From DATFWC01 sp045801465 (lineage in GTDB: Bacteria > Pseudomonadota > Alphaproteobacteria > Rhizobiales > Xanthobacteraceae), in the NCBI GenBank assembly GCA_045801465.1, contig JBJMSU010000133.1:1-12130 (forward strand): a stretch of DNA of 12,130 bases. The letters are read 5' to 3'. The notes beneath the pieces are model-generated. The model saw only the letters and a program-made list of their open reading frames with translations, made no database searches and was not told where the DNA came from. The translations under genes and the position numbers were made by a program. Positions 1 to 7,121 of the stretch are shown one piece after another (within the stretch, counting starts at the first letter, position 1; each line of letters begins with the position of its first letter).

Positions 1-753
1 CAATCGGCGACGCTCGCCGCCATCCGCGATTTCATGCTGTTCGACGAGACCAACCCGTCCTCCGTGCTGAGCTGCCTTTCCGCCGCCCGCAGCAACGCCC
101 GCTCGGTGCGCACCGCAATCACCACGGAAATGTGGGAGAGCATCAACGAGACCTGGCTCGAATATTCGCAGATACGTTCCGCATCGATCAGCGCCAACGA
201 CCTGCCCGCGCTGCTCGACCGCATCAAGCGCGACACGGCGCGTTTCCGTGGCGCGATGCTCAACACCATCCTGCGCGATGACGGCTATTGCTTCTGCCAG
301 TTGGGCGTCTTCAACGAGCGCGCCGACAACACGGCGCGCATCCTCGACGTCAAGTATCACCTGCTGCTCCCGGCCCACCAGCACGTCGGCGGCCCGCTGG
401 ACTACTTCCAATGGGCGGCGATTCTGCGCTCGGTATCGGCGCTGACCTCGTATCATTGGGTCTATCGCGAAAGCCTCAAGCCATGGCTGATCGCCGATCT
501 GCTCATCCTCAACGACCAGATGCCCCGCTCCCTCGCAAGCTGCTACGAGAACCTGGTGCGTCACCTCGATCTCATCGCCCGCGCCTACGGCCGGCAGGGC
601 CCGGCGCAGCGGTTGGCGCGCGCCATTCGCACCCGCATCGAGAACAGCCGCATGGAGGAGATCTTCCAGAAGGGCCTGCACGAGTTCATCGGCGAGTTCG
701 TCGCCGACAACAACCGCCTCGGCTCCGCCATCACGGAACAGTATCTGGTGTAG
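1..753 (+). CDS. Alpha-E domain (DUF403) protein, 5' end missing
   Basis: The frame is open from base 1 to the TAG at 751-753, giving 250 visible residues of a protein whose family is usually about 310-320 long, so roughly 60 N-terminal residues lie outside the window. The first in-frame ATG at 34 is internal. The sequence is almost all amphipathic helix and carries family-like stretches such as NARSVR, WESIN and the HLDLIARAYGR segment near the end. Alpha-E proteins have no proven enzymatic activity; they are known from gene clusters with a circularly permuted ATP-grasp enzyme, a transglutaminase-like protein and the Anbu peptidase. The next two genes here are exactly the latter two, which supports the call. 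A role in a peptide ligation or modification pathway is inference. Only 67 bases separate it from the next gene, so co-transcription is likely. Confidence 0.9.
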   Translation, partial: QSATLAAIRDFMLFDETNPSSVLSCLSAARSNARSVRTAITTEMWESINETWLEYSQIRSASISANDLPALLDRIKRDTARFRGAMLNTILRDDGYCFCQLGVFNERADNTARILDVKYHLLLPAHQHVGGPLDYFQWAAILRSVSALTSYHWVYRESLKPWLIADLLILNDQMPRSLASCYENLVRHLDLIARAYGRQGPAQRLARAIRTRIENSRMEEIFQKGLHEFIGEFVADNNRLGSAITEQYLV

Positions 754-820
754 CACGTCACTTCCTTGATACACCGCGGTCGCGTCCGGTACGACGACGT
801 CGCCCACACGTTACGGTCCC

Positions 821-1648
821 ATGCGCATCCGCATTTCGCACGAAACTTCCTATCACTACGATGCCGCGCCGACCGGCGTCATCCAGACGCTGCGCCTCAC
901 CCCGCGCAATCACGACGACCAATATGTCGTCAACTGGCGCATCGAGGTGTCGGAAGACTGCCGCCTTGATGTGCACGAAGACGCGTTCGGCAATATCGTT
1001 CACGCCTTCACGGCGGACGGGCCGTTCACCGATCTGCGCGTTTGCGTCGAGGGCGAGGTGGAAACCCAACCCGCCGACGGCGTCGTGCACGGCGCCGTGG
1101 AGCGGTTCCCGCCGAGCCTGTTTCTGCGCGAAACGTCGCTGACCCGGGTCGATGCGGCGATCGCCGAGTTTGCCCGCAAGAGCCGTAGTGCGCAGCCGGC
1201 CGACCCGCTCTCCACGCTTCACCGCCTGCTCGACTGCGTGCACGGTGAGATCGTGTATGACACCGATCCGACCCACGTCGGCACGACGGCCGCGGAGGCC
1301 TTCGCCTTGCGCCGCGGCGTGTGCCAGGACCTGACGCACATCTTCATCGCCGCGGCGCGCAGTCTCGGCACGCCGGCGCGCTACATCGGCGGCTATTTCC
1401 ACCGCGCCGATGGCATCATCCAACAGGATGCCGGGCACGCCTGGGCCGAAGCCTACGTGCCCGAGCTGGGGTGGATTGCATTCGATGCGGCCAACGGCAT
1501 CTGCGCAACCGACGCCCATGTGCGGGTGGCGGTCGGTCTCGACTATCTCGGCGCCGCGCCGGTGCGGGGCACTCGCTACGGCGGCGGCGGCGAGCGGCTG
1601 GCGGTCGCGGTTCACGTCGACCAGGCGGGACGACAGGCGCAGAACTAA
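821..1648 (+). CDS. Bacterial transglutaminase-like cysteine protein
   Basis: The 275-residue protein begins MRIRISHETSYHYD, the usual opening of the bacterial transglutaminase-like N-terminal beta domain (about residues 1-85). The papain-fold core follows at about 150-230. The catalytic triad is visible: Cys168 in RRGVCQDLTH, His206 in AGHAWAEAYV and Asp222 in WIAFDAANG. No signal peptide is apparent, so a cytoplasmic location is likely. Family members may act as proteases, amidases or acyl transferases; the true reaction of the Anbu-linked branch is not established. The ATG at 821 is the first in-frame Met and sits exactly at the conserved family N-terminus, although no good Shine-Dalgarno precedes it, perhaps because of coupling to the alpha-E gene 67 bases upstream. 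The C-terminal tail of about 30 residues after LDYLGAAPV is Gly/Arg-rich and poorly conserved in character. Confidence 0.92.
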   Translation: MRIRISHETSYHYDAAPTGVIQTLRLTPRNHDDQYVVNWRIEVSEDCRLDVHEDAFGNIVHAFTADGPFTDLRVCVEGEVETQPADGVVHGAVERFPPSLFLRETSLTRVDAAIAEFARKSRSAQPADPLSTLHRLLDCVHGEIVYDTDPTHVGTTAAEAFALRRGVCQDLTHIFIAAARSLGTPARYIGGYFHRADGIIQQDAGHAWAEAYVPELGWIAFDAANGICATDAHVRVAVGLDYLGAAPVRGTRYGGGGERLAVAVHVDQAGRQAQN

Positions 1649-1693
1649 TCAGGGCCGTTGCCGCATTGCACGAAGCGTCGGTATAAAGGCGTC

Positions 1694-1767
1694 CTAGTGC
1701 CCCCGCTTCCGAAGTTCGTGATACATCGCAGCACCCTCTGACACGAACTTCGCAAGCAAAGGGGCAC
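1694..1767. repeat. Palindromic intergenic repeat, copy 1
   Basis: This is an imperfect inverted repeat. The outer arm GTGCCCC (1697-1703) pairs with GGGGCAC (1761-1767). A middle GCTT (1705-1708) pairs with AAGC (1754-1757). An 11-base inner arm CGAAGTTCGTG (1710-1720) pairs perfectly with CACGAACTTCG (1742-1752). The loop is about 21 bases. It shares the CTAGTGCC edge and GAAGTTC core with the palindrome that follows. It has no T-run, and it resembles the small dispersed palindromes of Bradyrhizobium-like genomes; that family assignment is from memory, not a search. Confidence 0.8.
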
Positions 1768-1783
1768 CAGCAAGTTTATCATT

Positions 1784-1859
1784 CTAGTGCCGCTTTCGCT
1801 TTGAAGTTCCTAAACGAGCTGCGGCAACCACCGTAGGAACTTCAAATCGGCGGCACTAG
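1784..1859. repeat. Palindromic intergenic repeat, copy 2
   Basis: The outer arm CTAGTGCCGC (1784-1793) pairs perfectly over 10 bases with GCGGCACTAG (1850-1859). The inner arm TTTGAAGTTCCTA (1800-1812) pairs perfectly over 13 bases with TAGGAACTTCAAA (1834-1846). The loop is 21 bases. The unpaired part between the arms is 6 bases on the left and 3 on the right. It starts 16 bases after copy 1 and ends 24 bases before the Anbu start, so a transcript reading from the transglutaminase gene into Anbu would pass through both hairpins. It could be a mobile non-autonomous element or a transcript-level punctuation element. Confidence 0.85.
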
Positions 1860-1883
1860 CGTCGGGGGAACGCCAACTTCGCC

Positions 1884-2630
1884 ATGACTTATTGTTGCGG
1901 CATCCTGGTGCGCGAGGGTCTCGTCGTGATCGCCGACACGCGCACCAATGCCGGTCTCGACAACATCTCGACCTTTCGCAAGCTCTTCGTCTTCGAAGAG
2001 CCCGGCCACAGCGTGTTTGCCCTCGCCTCGGCGGGAAACCTCTCGCTCGCCCAGTCGGTCGTCAGTATTCTCACCGAAGGCCTGGAAAATCCGGAGACCG
2101 GTCAGCTCGAGACGCTGCTCAATTCGCCCACCATGTTCCAGGCCGCACAACGCATCGGCCGGGTCATTCGACAGGTCCATCGCACCGAAGCGGCCGCGCT
2201 CGAAGCTTCGGACGTGAAGTTCGACCTCGGGTTCCTGTTCGGCGGGCAGATCAGAGGCGGTCCGTTGCGGCTGTTCATGATCTATGCCGCCGGCAATTTC
2301 ATCGAATGCACCACCGACACGCCCTACTTGCAGATCGGCGAGCACAAATACGGTAAACCAATTCTGGACCGCGCCGTCCATTTCGGCATCGATCTTTACG
2401 ACGCGCTCAAGATCGCCCTCCTGTCCATGGATTCCACCATTCGGTCCAATCTCGGCGTGGGGATGCCGATCGACATGCTGGTGGCGCGCCGGGACGCCTG
2501 CAGTGCCGAATTGTCCTATCGAATCGTCCCGGGCGAGCCCTATTTCCACGATCTGAGCGAGCGCTGGTCGGCGGCATTGCGCGCCGCCCATATGGCCATA
2601 CCACGGCCTCCTTATGCCAACTCCGGGTGA
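1884..2630 (+). CDS. Anbu proteasome-type peptidase
   Basis: The 248-residue protein is an Ntn-hydrolase fold subunit of the Anbu branch (ancestral beta subunit, related to HslV and the proteasome beta subunit). It starts MTYCCGI, so removal of Met1 would expose Thr2 as the N-terminal nucleophile. Asp18 in the ADTRTNAG segment and Lys33 in STFRKL match the family catalytic Asp and Lys. The length is normal for Anbu and longer than HslV (about 175). No separate propeptide is present. Anbu homologues studied structurally form open spiral or ring assemblies, and no dedicated ATPase partner is established. The neighbouring alpha-E and transglutaminase genes are the classic Anbu context. The only purine-rich stretch upstream, GGGGGAA at 1864-1870, is too far from the ATG for a standard ribosome site, so the start rests on family similarity. 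Confidence 0.93.
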   Translation: MTYCCGILVREGLVVIADTRTNAGLDNISTFRKLFVFEEPGHSVFALASAGNLSLAQSVVSILTEGLENPETGQLETLLNSPTMFQAAQRIGRVIRQVHRTEAAALEASDVKFDLGFLFGGQIRGGPLRLFMIYAAGNFIECTTDTPYLQIGEHKYGKPILDRAVHFGIDLYDALKIALLSMDSTIRSNLGVGMPIDMLVARRDACSAELSYRIVPGEPYFHDLSERWSAALRAAHMAIPRPPYANSG

Positions 2631-2777
2631 CGACGATCCGGTACAGGGGTCGTTAACCGCTTGCGGCAAAAGCCGAAGGGTTTTGCAATAAAGCTGCGCA
2701 AGCAAGCGTTTTACAACGATTTGGCCGTTAACGTCCCACCGCCTTGCCCCAATACGGGTGGGGTGCGACGGGTCGTT

Positions 2778-2782
2778 GGAGG
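2778..2782 (+). promoter_or_regulatory. Ribosome binding site that sets the GGDEF/EAL start
   Basis: GGAGG lies six bases before the ATG at 2789. An in-frame ATG also exists at 2744 but has no comparable site and would add 15 residues ahead of a normal inner-membrane N-terminus. The 2789 start is therefore preferred. Confidence 0.65.
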
Positions 2783-2788
2783 GCATGG

Positions 2789-5053
2789 ATGTCGCTCGCG
2801 AATGTGCGAACGCCGGCCGCCTGGGATCGTGCGCGCCTCAGCGCGCTGGTGCCGGTCGGACTGATCGTTGCGGTCGCGGTCATCTGTATTGTCGTCGCGG
2901 TGGTGACCTCGGCCCGGCTCGCCGACGAGGTCGCCGTCCAGCATGACGAAGAGCTCTTCATCAATGCCCTTGCCGGGCATCGCGAGCGCGTTCTGCGCGA
3001 GGTGCAGAGCATCGCCACCAGCGAGGAGACCGTGGCGCGTCTCCGCAACTCGGACGGCGGCTGGATCGAGCGCAATGTCGCGCTCACGCTCAAGGACAAG
3101 TTCAACCACGATTATGTTTTCGTGGTCGACGCCAACGACCGCATCATCTATCCGGTTTCCGCTTCACGCAGCACCGATCCAGCCTGGCTCAACGCGGTTC
3201 GGCCGGATCTCGGGCCCATTCTCGGCTATCTTCGCGGCCGGCTGCGTCCGGAGGACGCCGCCTACATGCGCCCGGAGCCGGATCAACTCGCGCGGTCGCG
3301 CTTCAATCCGCGCCATGATCGGCGCGTGCAATCGTTCATGAACCGCCTGGCGGTGGTCGCCGGGGCACTGATTGCTCCATCCGACCACGACCTTGCCGAT
3401 GGCGGCGAGCCGGCTCCCATCGTCGTCTCCGTGAAGCTGATTGACGAAGGTGTCATGGCCGACATCGCCGCGCGGCTCGACCTGCCGAATCTGCACAAGC
3501 TCGATTCCCAGCGGAGCGCACCGGGTGACCATGTCTTAAACCTCACGGACGGCCGGGGCAAAATCTTCGCGCGTTTCGCCTGGACCCCGAAACAACGCTC
3601 GGAGGAAATCGTCAAGAGCGTGGTCCCGTTCATCATCGTCGCGCTCGGCGCGCTTGCTTTCTTCGCCGGTTTTGCGTTGCGCCACATGCGGCGTGCCGCG
3701 ACCAGGATCCAGTCGGGAGAGCGGGAGCTGCGGCATCTTGCGATGCATGACGCGCTTTCGGGGCTGCCGAACCGGAGCTATTTCAGCGAGCGGCTGGAAA
3801 CCGTGATCGCCGAGGTGCAGGAAGGCGGGTCGCCTTCCGCGGTCTTCTACCTCGACCTCGATCATTTCAAGGACGTCAATGACACGCTCGGCCACCATGT
3901 CGGCGACGAACTGATCGCGTCGGTCACCAAGCGGCTGCGGCGCATCATCCGCGACGAGGCGCTGGTGGCGCGGCTCGGCGGCGACGAATTCGCCGTGATC
4001 ACTCCCGGCGCGACCGACGCGGAAACGTTGATGGCGATCGCCGATCGCATTCTCGCGACGCTCTGCCATCCGTATTCGGTCCAGGACCACACCCTGGTCA
4101 TCGGCGCCAGCATCGGCATCGCCGTGATCGACCGCCCTTCGCTCACGGCGGCGGACGTCATGCGCTACGCCGACATGGCCCTCTATCGCGCCAAGAACGA
4201 GGGCCGCCGGCGCGCCTGTATTTACGACGCCGCGATGGACGCCGATCTGGTCCAGCGCAAGCAGCTCGAGCATGATTTGCGCCAGGCCATCGACGGCAAC
4301 AGACTCGACCTTGCGTATCAGCCGGTGTTCAGCACCGACGGCTCGCGCGTGGTCGGGGTCGAAGCTCTCGCGCGCTGGAATCACCCGGTGCGCGGGGCCA
4401 TTCCGCCGGCCGAGTTCATTCCGATTGCCGAGCATAGCGGGTTGATCCTGCCGCTCGGCGAGTGGGCGCTGCGGCGCGCCTGTCTCGACTCCGCGGCGTG
4501 GTCCGTGGCGGTCGCCGTCAACGTCTCGCCGCTCCAGTTCCGCCGGCCGGACTTTGTCGAGATGGTCCAGCGCATTGTCACCGAGACCGGCTTCGACCCG
4601 AACCGGCTCGAGCTGGAGATCACGGAATCGACGCTGCTCGGCAATGTGGAAGGCGCCGAGGCGGCCATGCATCGGCTGAAAGCACTCGGGGTGCGTCTGG
4701 CGCTCGACGACTTCGGCACCGGCTATTCCAGCCTCCTGTACCTGCGCCGCTTCCCGTTCAACAAGCTCAAGATCGACCGCAGCTTCATCCGCAACATCGA
4801 AAGCGCGGCAGAAGCGGCTCCCATCGTGCATGCCATCGTCAGCCTCGGCCGCGGCCTTGGCATGAAGGTGACGGCCGAAGGCGTGGAGACCGCGGAGCAG
4901 CACCTGTTCCTGCGCGCCGCCGGCGTCCATTTCATGCAGGGTTATCGCTTCGGCGAGCCCGAGCCCGCGGCGAGAATTACCGAACGTCTTGCCGCGCAGG
5001 CGCGGCGGGAGATCAAGGCGGTTCCGTCGGTCCCCATTGCCCGCGCCGGCTGA
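2789..5053 (+). CDS. Membrane GGDEF-EAL cyclic-di-GMP protein with extracytoplasmic sensor region
   Basis: The 754-residue protein has a first membrane segment at about 18-40, an extracytoplasmic region at about 41-277 that looks like a CHASE4-type sensor, a second membrane segment at about 278-298, a short linker without an obvious HAMP, GGDEF at about 314-475 and EAL at about 490-735. The diguanylate cyclase signature GGDEF is intact at 397-401. The phosphodiesterase signatures are also intact: EAL at 525-527, DDFGTGYSS at 640-648, KID at 661-663 and Glu697 in AEGVET. The inhibitory I-site reads R-D-E-A where RxxD is expected, so product inhibition may be weakened. Both activities are chemically possible; in many such hybrids the phosphodiesterase dominates, with GGDEF acting as a GTP sensor. 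It is monocistronic and convergent with the next gene. The signal sensed cannot be told from the sequence. Confidence 0.93.
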   Translation: MSLANVRTPAAWDRARLSALVPVGLIVAVAVICIVVAVVTSARLADEVAVQHDEELFINALAGHRERVLREVQSIATSEETVARLRNSDGGWIERNVALTLKDKFNHDYVFVVDANDRIIYPVSASRSTDPAWLNAVRPDLGPILGYLRGRLRPEDAAYMRPEPDQLARSRFNPRHDRRVQSFMNRLAVVAGALIAPSDHDLADGGEPAPIVVSVKLIDEGVMADIAARLDLPNLHKLDSQRSAPGDHVLNLTDGRGKIFARFAWTPKQRSEEIVKSVVPFIIVALGALAFFAGFALRHMRRAATRIQSGERELRHLAMHDALSGLPNRSYFSERLETVIAEVQEGGSPSAVFYLDLDHFKDVNDTLGHHVGDELIASVTKRLRRIIRDEALVARLGGDEFAVITPGATDAETLMAIADRILATLCHPYSVQDHTLVIGASIGIAVIDRPSLTAADVMRYADMALYRAKNEGRRRACIYDAAMDADLVQRKQLEHDLRQAIDGNRLDLAYQPVFSTDGSRVVGVEALARWNHPVRGAIPPAEFIPIAEHSGLILPLGEWALRRACLDSAAWSVAVAVNVSPLQFRRPDFVEMVQRIVTETGFDPNRLELEITESTLLGNVEGAEAAMHRLKALGVRLALDDFGTGYSSLLYLRRFPFNKLKIDRSFIRNIESAAEAAPIVHAIVSLGRGLGMKVTAEGVETAEQHLFLRAAGVHFMQGYRFGEPEPAARITERLAAQARREIKAVPSVPIARAG

Positions 5054-5066
5054 TCCCACGGCGTTT

Positions 5067-5196
5067 CCCGGATGCGGTGCAGCGCGAAGCGCTTCAACGC
5101 GGAGCGGTGCACCGCTGGTCCGGGATCGCACATGCTTCGGAGGTTCGGACGATCCCGGGTCTGCAGCGCACCGCTACGCGCTGCGCTGCGCCCGGG
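5067..5196. repeat. Compound palindromic repeat between convergent genes
   Basis: Two palindromic units lie side by side. Unit A: CCCGGA (5067-5072) and GCGGTGCA (5074-5081) pair with TGCACCGC (5108-5115) and TCCGGG (5119-5124). Unit B: CCCGGG (5154-5159) and GCAGCGCA (5163-5170) pair with TGCGCTGC (5182-5189) and CCCGGG (5191-5196). The inner edges of the two units also pair with each other: CCGGGATCG (5120-5128) with CGATCCCGG (5150-5158). It fills almost the whole space between two convergent genes and could stop transcription from both sides, though it has no T-run. The wording closely resembles a very common Bradyrhizobium-type interspersed repeat (recalled, not searched). Confidence 0.85.
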
Positions 5197-5206
5197 AAGC
5201 GGGGCA

Positions 5207-6322
5207 CTACCGGGTCCTGGCCGCCGGGGAGAGCACCTTCGCGTAGTGGTCGGCGATCTCCGGCGGCGTCGACGCGATCAGCGCGATGACCTTGTCGACG
5301 GCCTCGGCCGGAAGCGGCGCAATCTCCAGCTTGCTGCGCTCGGCGTCGGCGAGAAACTCCGCATCCGTGGCCAACGCCGCGAAGGCGGCGCGCAAGGCCG
5401 CCACACGCTCGGCCGGGACGCCGGGCGGAGCGACCAGCGGCCGCGCCGCCGTCTTCTGCGTGAAGTTCAGTTCCATCACTTTGCGCTCCGCCGCGTCCTT
5501 GACGAAATCCAGCGCCGAGGGCACGTCGGGAAGTTCTGGCTCCTTGTGCAGCCCGACCTGCATCAGAATGTGAGCCTTGCGGTCGCGCAGCCAATCGGGC
5601 CGCACCGCCTTGACACTGGACCACGACCAATCGGCGATGCCCTGGACCTCGTTGCGCTCGATCGCCAGCGCAATCTGCGCCGTGGTGTTGTAACCGTTGA
5701 CAATCTTGAATCTGGTGCCGATGAGCGCATTGAGGAGCCGCGGCGTGGTTTCCGGATCGACTCCCACGATGCCGCCGACGATCAGCTCCTTGTCGAACAG
5801 GTCCCTGGTGGTCTTATGCTCGGTGGTGTGCCACGACAGGACGACACCAACCTCGCTGTTGAGGCTCCCGATCCAGTGGAGCTTGTCGATCTCGAAGCGC
5901 ACGCCTGACGGGTTGATCAGTTTGATCAGCAGCATGCCGCGTTGGAGCAGCGCGATGGTCGTGCCGTCGGCGGGGGCCGAATTGTAGATGTAGTTCGCGG
6001 CCTGGAGGCTTCCGGCTCCCGGCATGTTCTGCACGATGAACGTGGGATTGCCCGGGACGTGCTTGCCGAGGTGGCGTGCCGTCAGGCGCGCCTGGAGATC
6101 ATAGCCGCCGCCGGCGCCGGAGCCGACGATGATCGTGACCTGCTTGCCGGCATAGAAGTCGCGCACCGAGTCGGCGGCCGCTGGACGCAAGCCGACGATG
6201 GCCACGAGAAGCGCGGCGGCGAGCAGCGCCAAGCGCTGCAGATGTGTGGTGCACACAGCTCGCCCGTGCGCGCGGCCGGGGCCGATCAGCCTGTTCACGA
6301 TTGCCTGCACAATGCCGAACAT
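5207..6322 (-). CDS. Tripartite tricarboxylate transporter-type periplasmic receptor (TctC/Bug-like)
   Basis: The 371-residue protein has a long leader, a hydrophobic signal core (LALLAAALLVAIVGL) and a cleavage region near RPAAADS. The mature part begins with family-like features: DFYAGKQVTIIVGSGAGGGYD, a PGNPTFIVQNMPGAGS stretch and a NYIYNSAPADGTTIALL stretch. Bug/TctC receptors bind carboxylates or other small organic molecules in the periplasm for TctAB-type transporters. No TctA or TctB gene is in the window, so it is an orphan receptor here and its ligand is unknown. The start is uncertain. ATG at 6322 is chosen; GTG at 6256 gives a classic 30-residue signal peptide and leaves more room for divergent promoters; ATG at 6343 is also possible. 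No start has a convincing ribosome site. Confidence 0.85.
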   Translation of the reverse strand: MFGIVQAIVNRLIGPGRAHGRAVCTTHLQRLALLAAALLVAIVGLRPAAADSVRDFYAGKQVTIIVGSGAGGGYDLQARLTARHLGKHVPGNPTFIVQNMPGAGSLQAANYIYNSAPADGTTIALLQRGMLLIKLINPSGVRFEIDKLHWIGSLNSEVGVVLSWHTTEHKTTRDLFDKELIVGGIVGVDPETTPRLLNALIGTRFKIVNGYNTTAQIALAIERNEVQGIADWSWSSVKAVRPDWLRDRKAHILMQVGLHKEPELPDVPSALDFVKDAAERKVMELNFTQKTAARPLVAPPGVPAERVAALRAAFAALATDAEFLADAERSKLEIAPLPAEAVDKVIALIASTPPEIADHYAKVLSPAARTR

Positions 6323-6341
6323 CCCGCGTAAAGTATGGTCC

Positions 6342-7121
6342 ATGGAGAAATCGTTGGCAAAGCCGAAACTCATGTGCGCGCGCGTCGCTATCCGTTGGGT
6401 ATTCGGCATCCTCATTGCGGCACTGGCGAACGCGGCCGGGCTGGCGCAGAGCAGCGTCGATCTCGAGCTCGTGCTCGCCGTCGACGTATCGGGAAGCGTC
6501 AACCAGACACGGTTCGAGCTGCAGAAGGAAGGTTACGTGGCGGCCTTCCGCAATCCGCGCGTGCTCGGCGCCATCGGCTCGGGCCCGGCGCAGGCGATCG
6601 CCGTCACCATGGTGCAATGGACCGGACCGAGCCTGCAGATCCAGGTGATCCCGTGGACGGTGATCCGCGATCGACGGTCGGCCGAAGCTTTCGCCGCGGC
6701 GATCGACAGCGTGCCGCGGCAATTGTTCAGCGGCGGCACCTCGATCAGCGGCGCCATCGATTACAGCCTCACGCTGTTTGCCGAATCCGGATTTCGCGGT
6801 AGCCGGCGCGTCATCGACGTCTCCGGTGATGGCTCCAACAACAGGGGCCGGCCCGCTCATCTGGCGCGCGACGACGCGGCGCGGGTTGGCGTCGGCATCA
6901 ACGGGCTGCCGATTCTCGCGCTCGAGCCCAACCTCGACCGCTACTACTACGACAATGTGATCGGCGGTCCTGGCGCATTCATGGTGCCGGCCGAGAGCTA
7001 TGAGGCATTCGCCGCCGCGATCCTGAAGAAGCTGATCACCGAAATTGCCGATGCGCGGACGAACGAGCAGCTACTCGCCAACGAAGGAGATGCGAAATGG
7101 CGATCAAGGTCGCAGTGGTGA
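6342..7121 (+). CDS. Exported DUF1194 / von Willebrand A-like protein
   Basis: The 259-residue protein has a basic N-terminus, a hydrophobic core at about 19-34 and a likely cleavage near GLAQS at 34-37, so export is predicted. The mature part is a DUF1194 domain with a complete metal-ion-dependent adhesion site: DVSGS at 48-52, Thr133 in GGTSISG and Asp159/Asp163 in IDVSGDG. Such proteins are expected to bind a divalent metal and a protein partner; no function is established for DUF1194. The chosen ATG is at 6342; ATG at 6312 and ATG at 6375 are in frame, none with a clear ribosome site. The 3' end overlaps the next gene by 25 bases, implying translational coupling. Confidence 0.88.
   Translation: MEKSLAKPKLMCARVAIRWVFGILIAALANAAGLAQSSVDLELVLAVDVSGSVNQTRFELQKEGYVAAFRNPRVLGAIGSGPAQAIAVTMVQWTGPSLQIQVIPWTVIRDRRSAEAFAAAIDSVPRQLFSGGTSISGAIDYSLTLFAESGFRGSRRVIDVSGDGSNNRGRPAHLARDDAARVGVGINGLPILALEPNLDRYYYDNVIGGPGAFMVPAESYEAFAAAILKKLITEIADARTNEQLLANEGDAKWRSRSQW

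Noticed and set aside
758..1615. Minus-strand open frame opposite the transglutaminase gene
   Set aside because: It has no recognisable motif and covers a gene with a full catalytic triad on the + strand.
1777..1782. TATCAT between the two palindromes as a -10 box for Anbu
   Set aside because: It matches TATAAT at 5 of 6 bases, but no -35 box is found at 16-18 bases upstream.
2661..2689. TTGCGG-N17-TGCAAT as a promoter for the GGDEF/EAL gene, and CGGC-AAAA-GCCG (2664-2675) as an Anbu terminator
   Set aside because: The promoter boxes match only 3 and 4 of 6 bases and the stem is just 4 pairs long; both are too weak to list, and they overlap each other.
2736..2763. CCCACC and GGGTGGG inverted repeat just before the GGDEF/EAL start as a riboswitch or leader
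   Set aside because: It is a single six-pair stem with no conserved aptamer features such as the GEMM core of cyclic-di-GMP riboswitches.
3536..5131. Long minus-strand open frame of 531 codons opposite the GGDEF/EAL gene
   Set aside because: It is a high-GC shadow: His/Arg/Asp-rich with no family motifs, while the + strand has complete GGDEF and EAL signatures.
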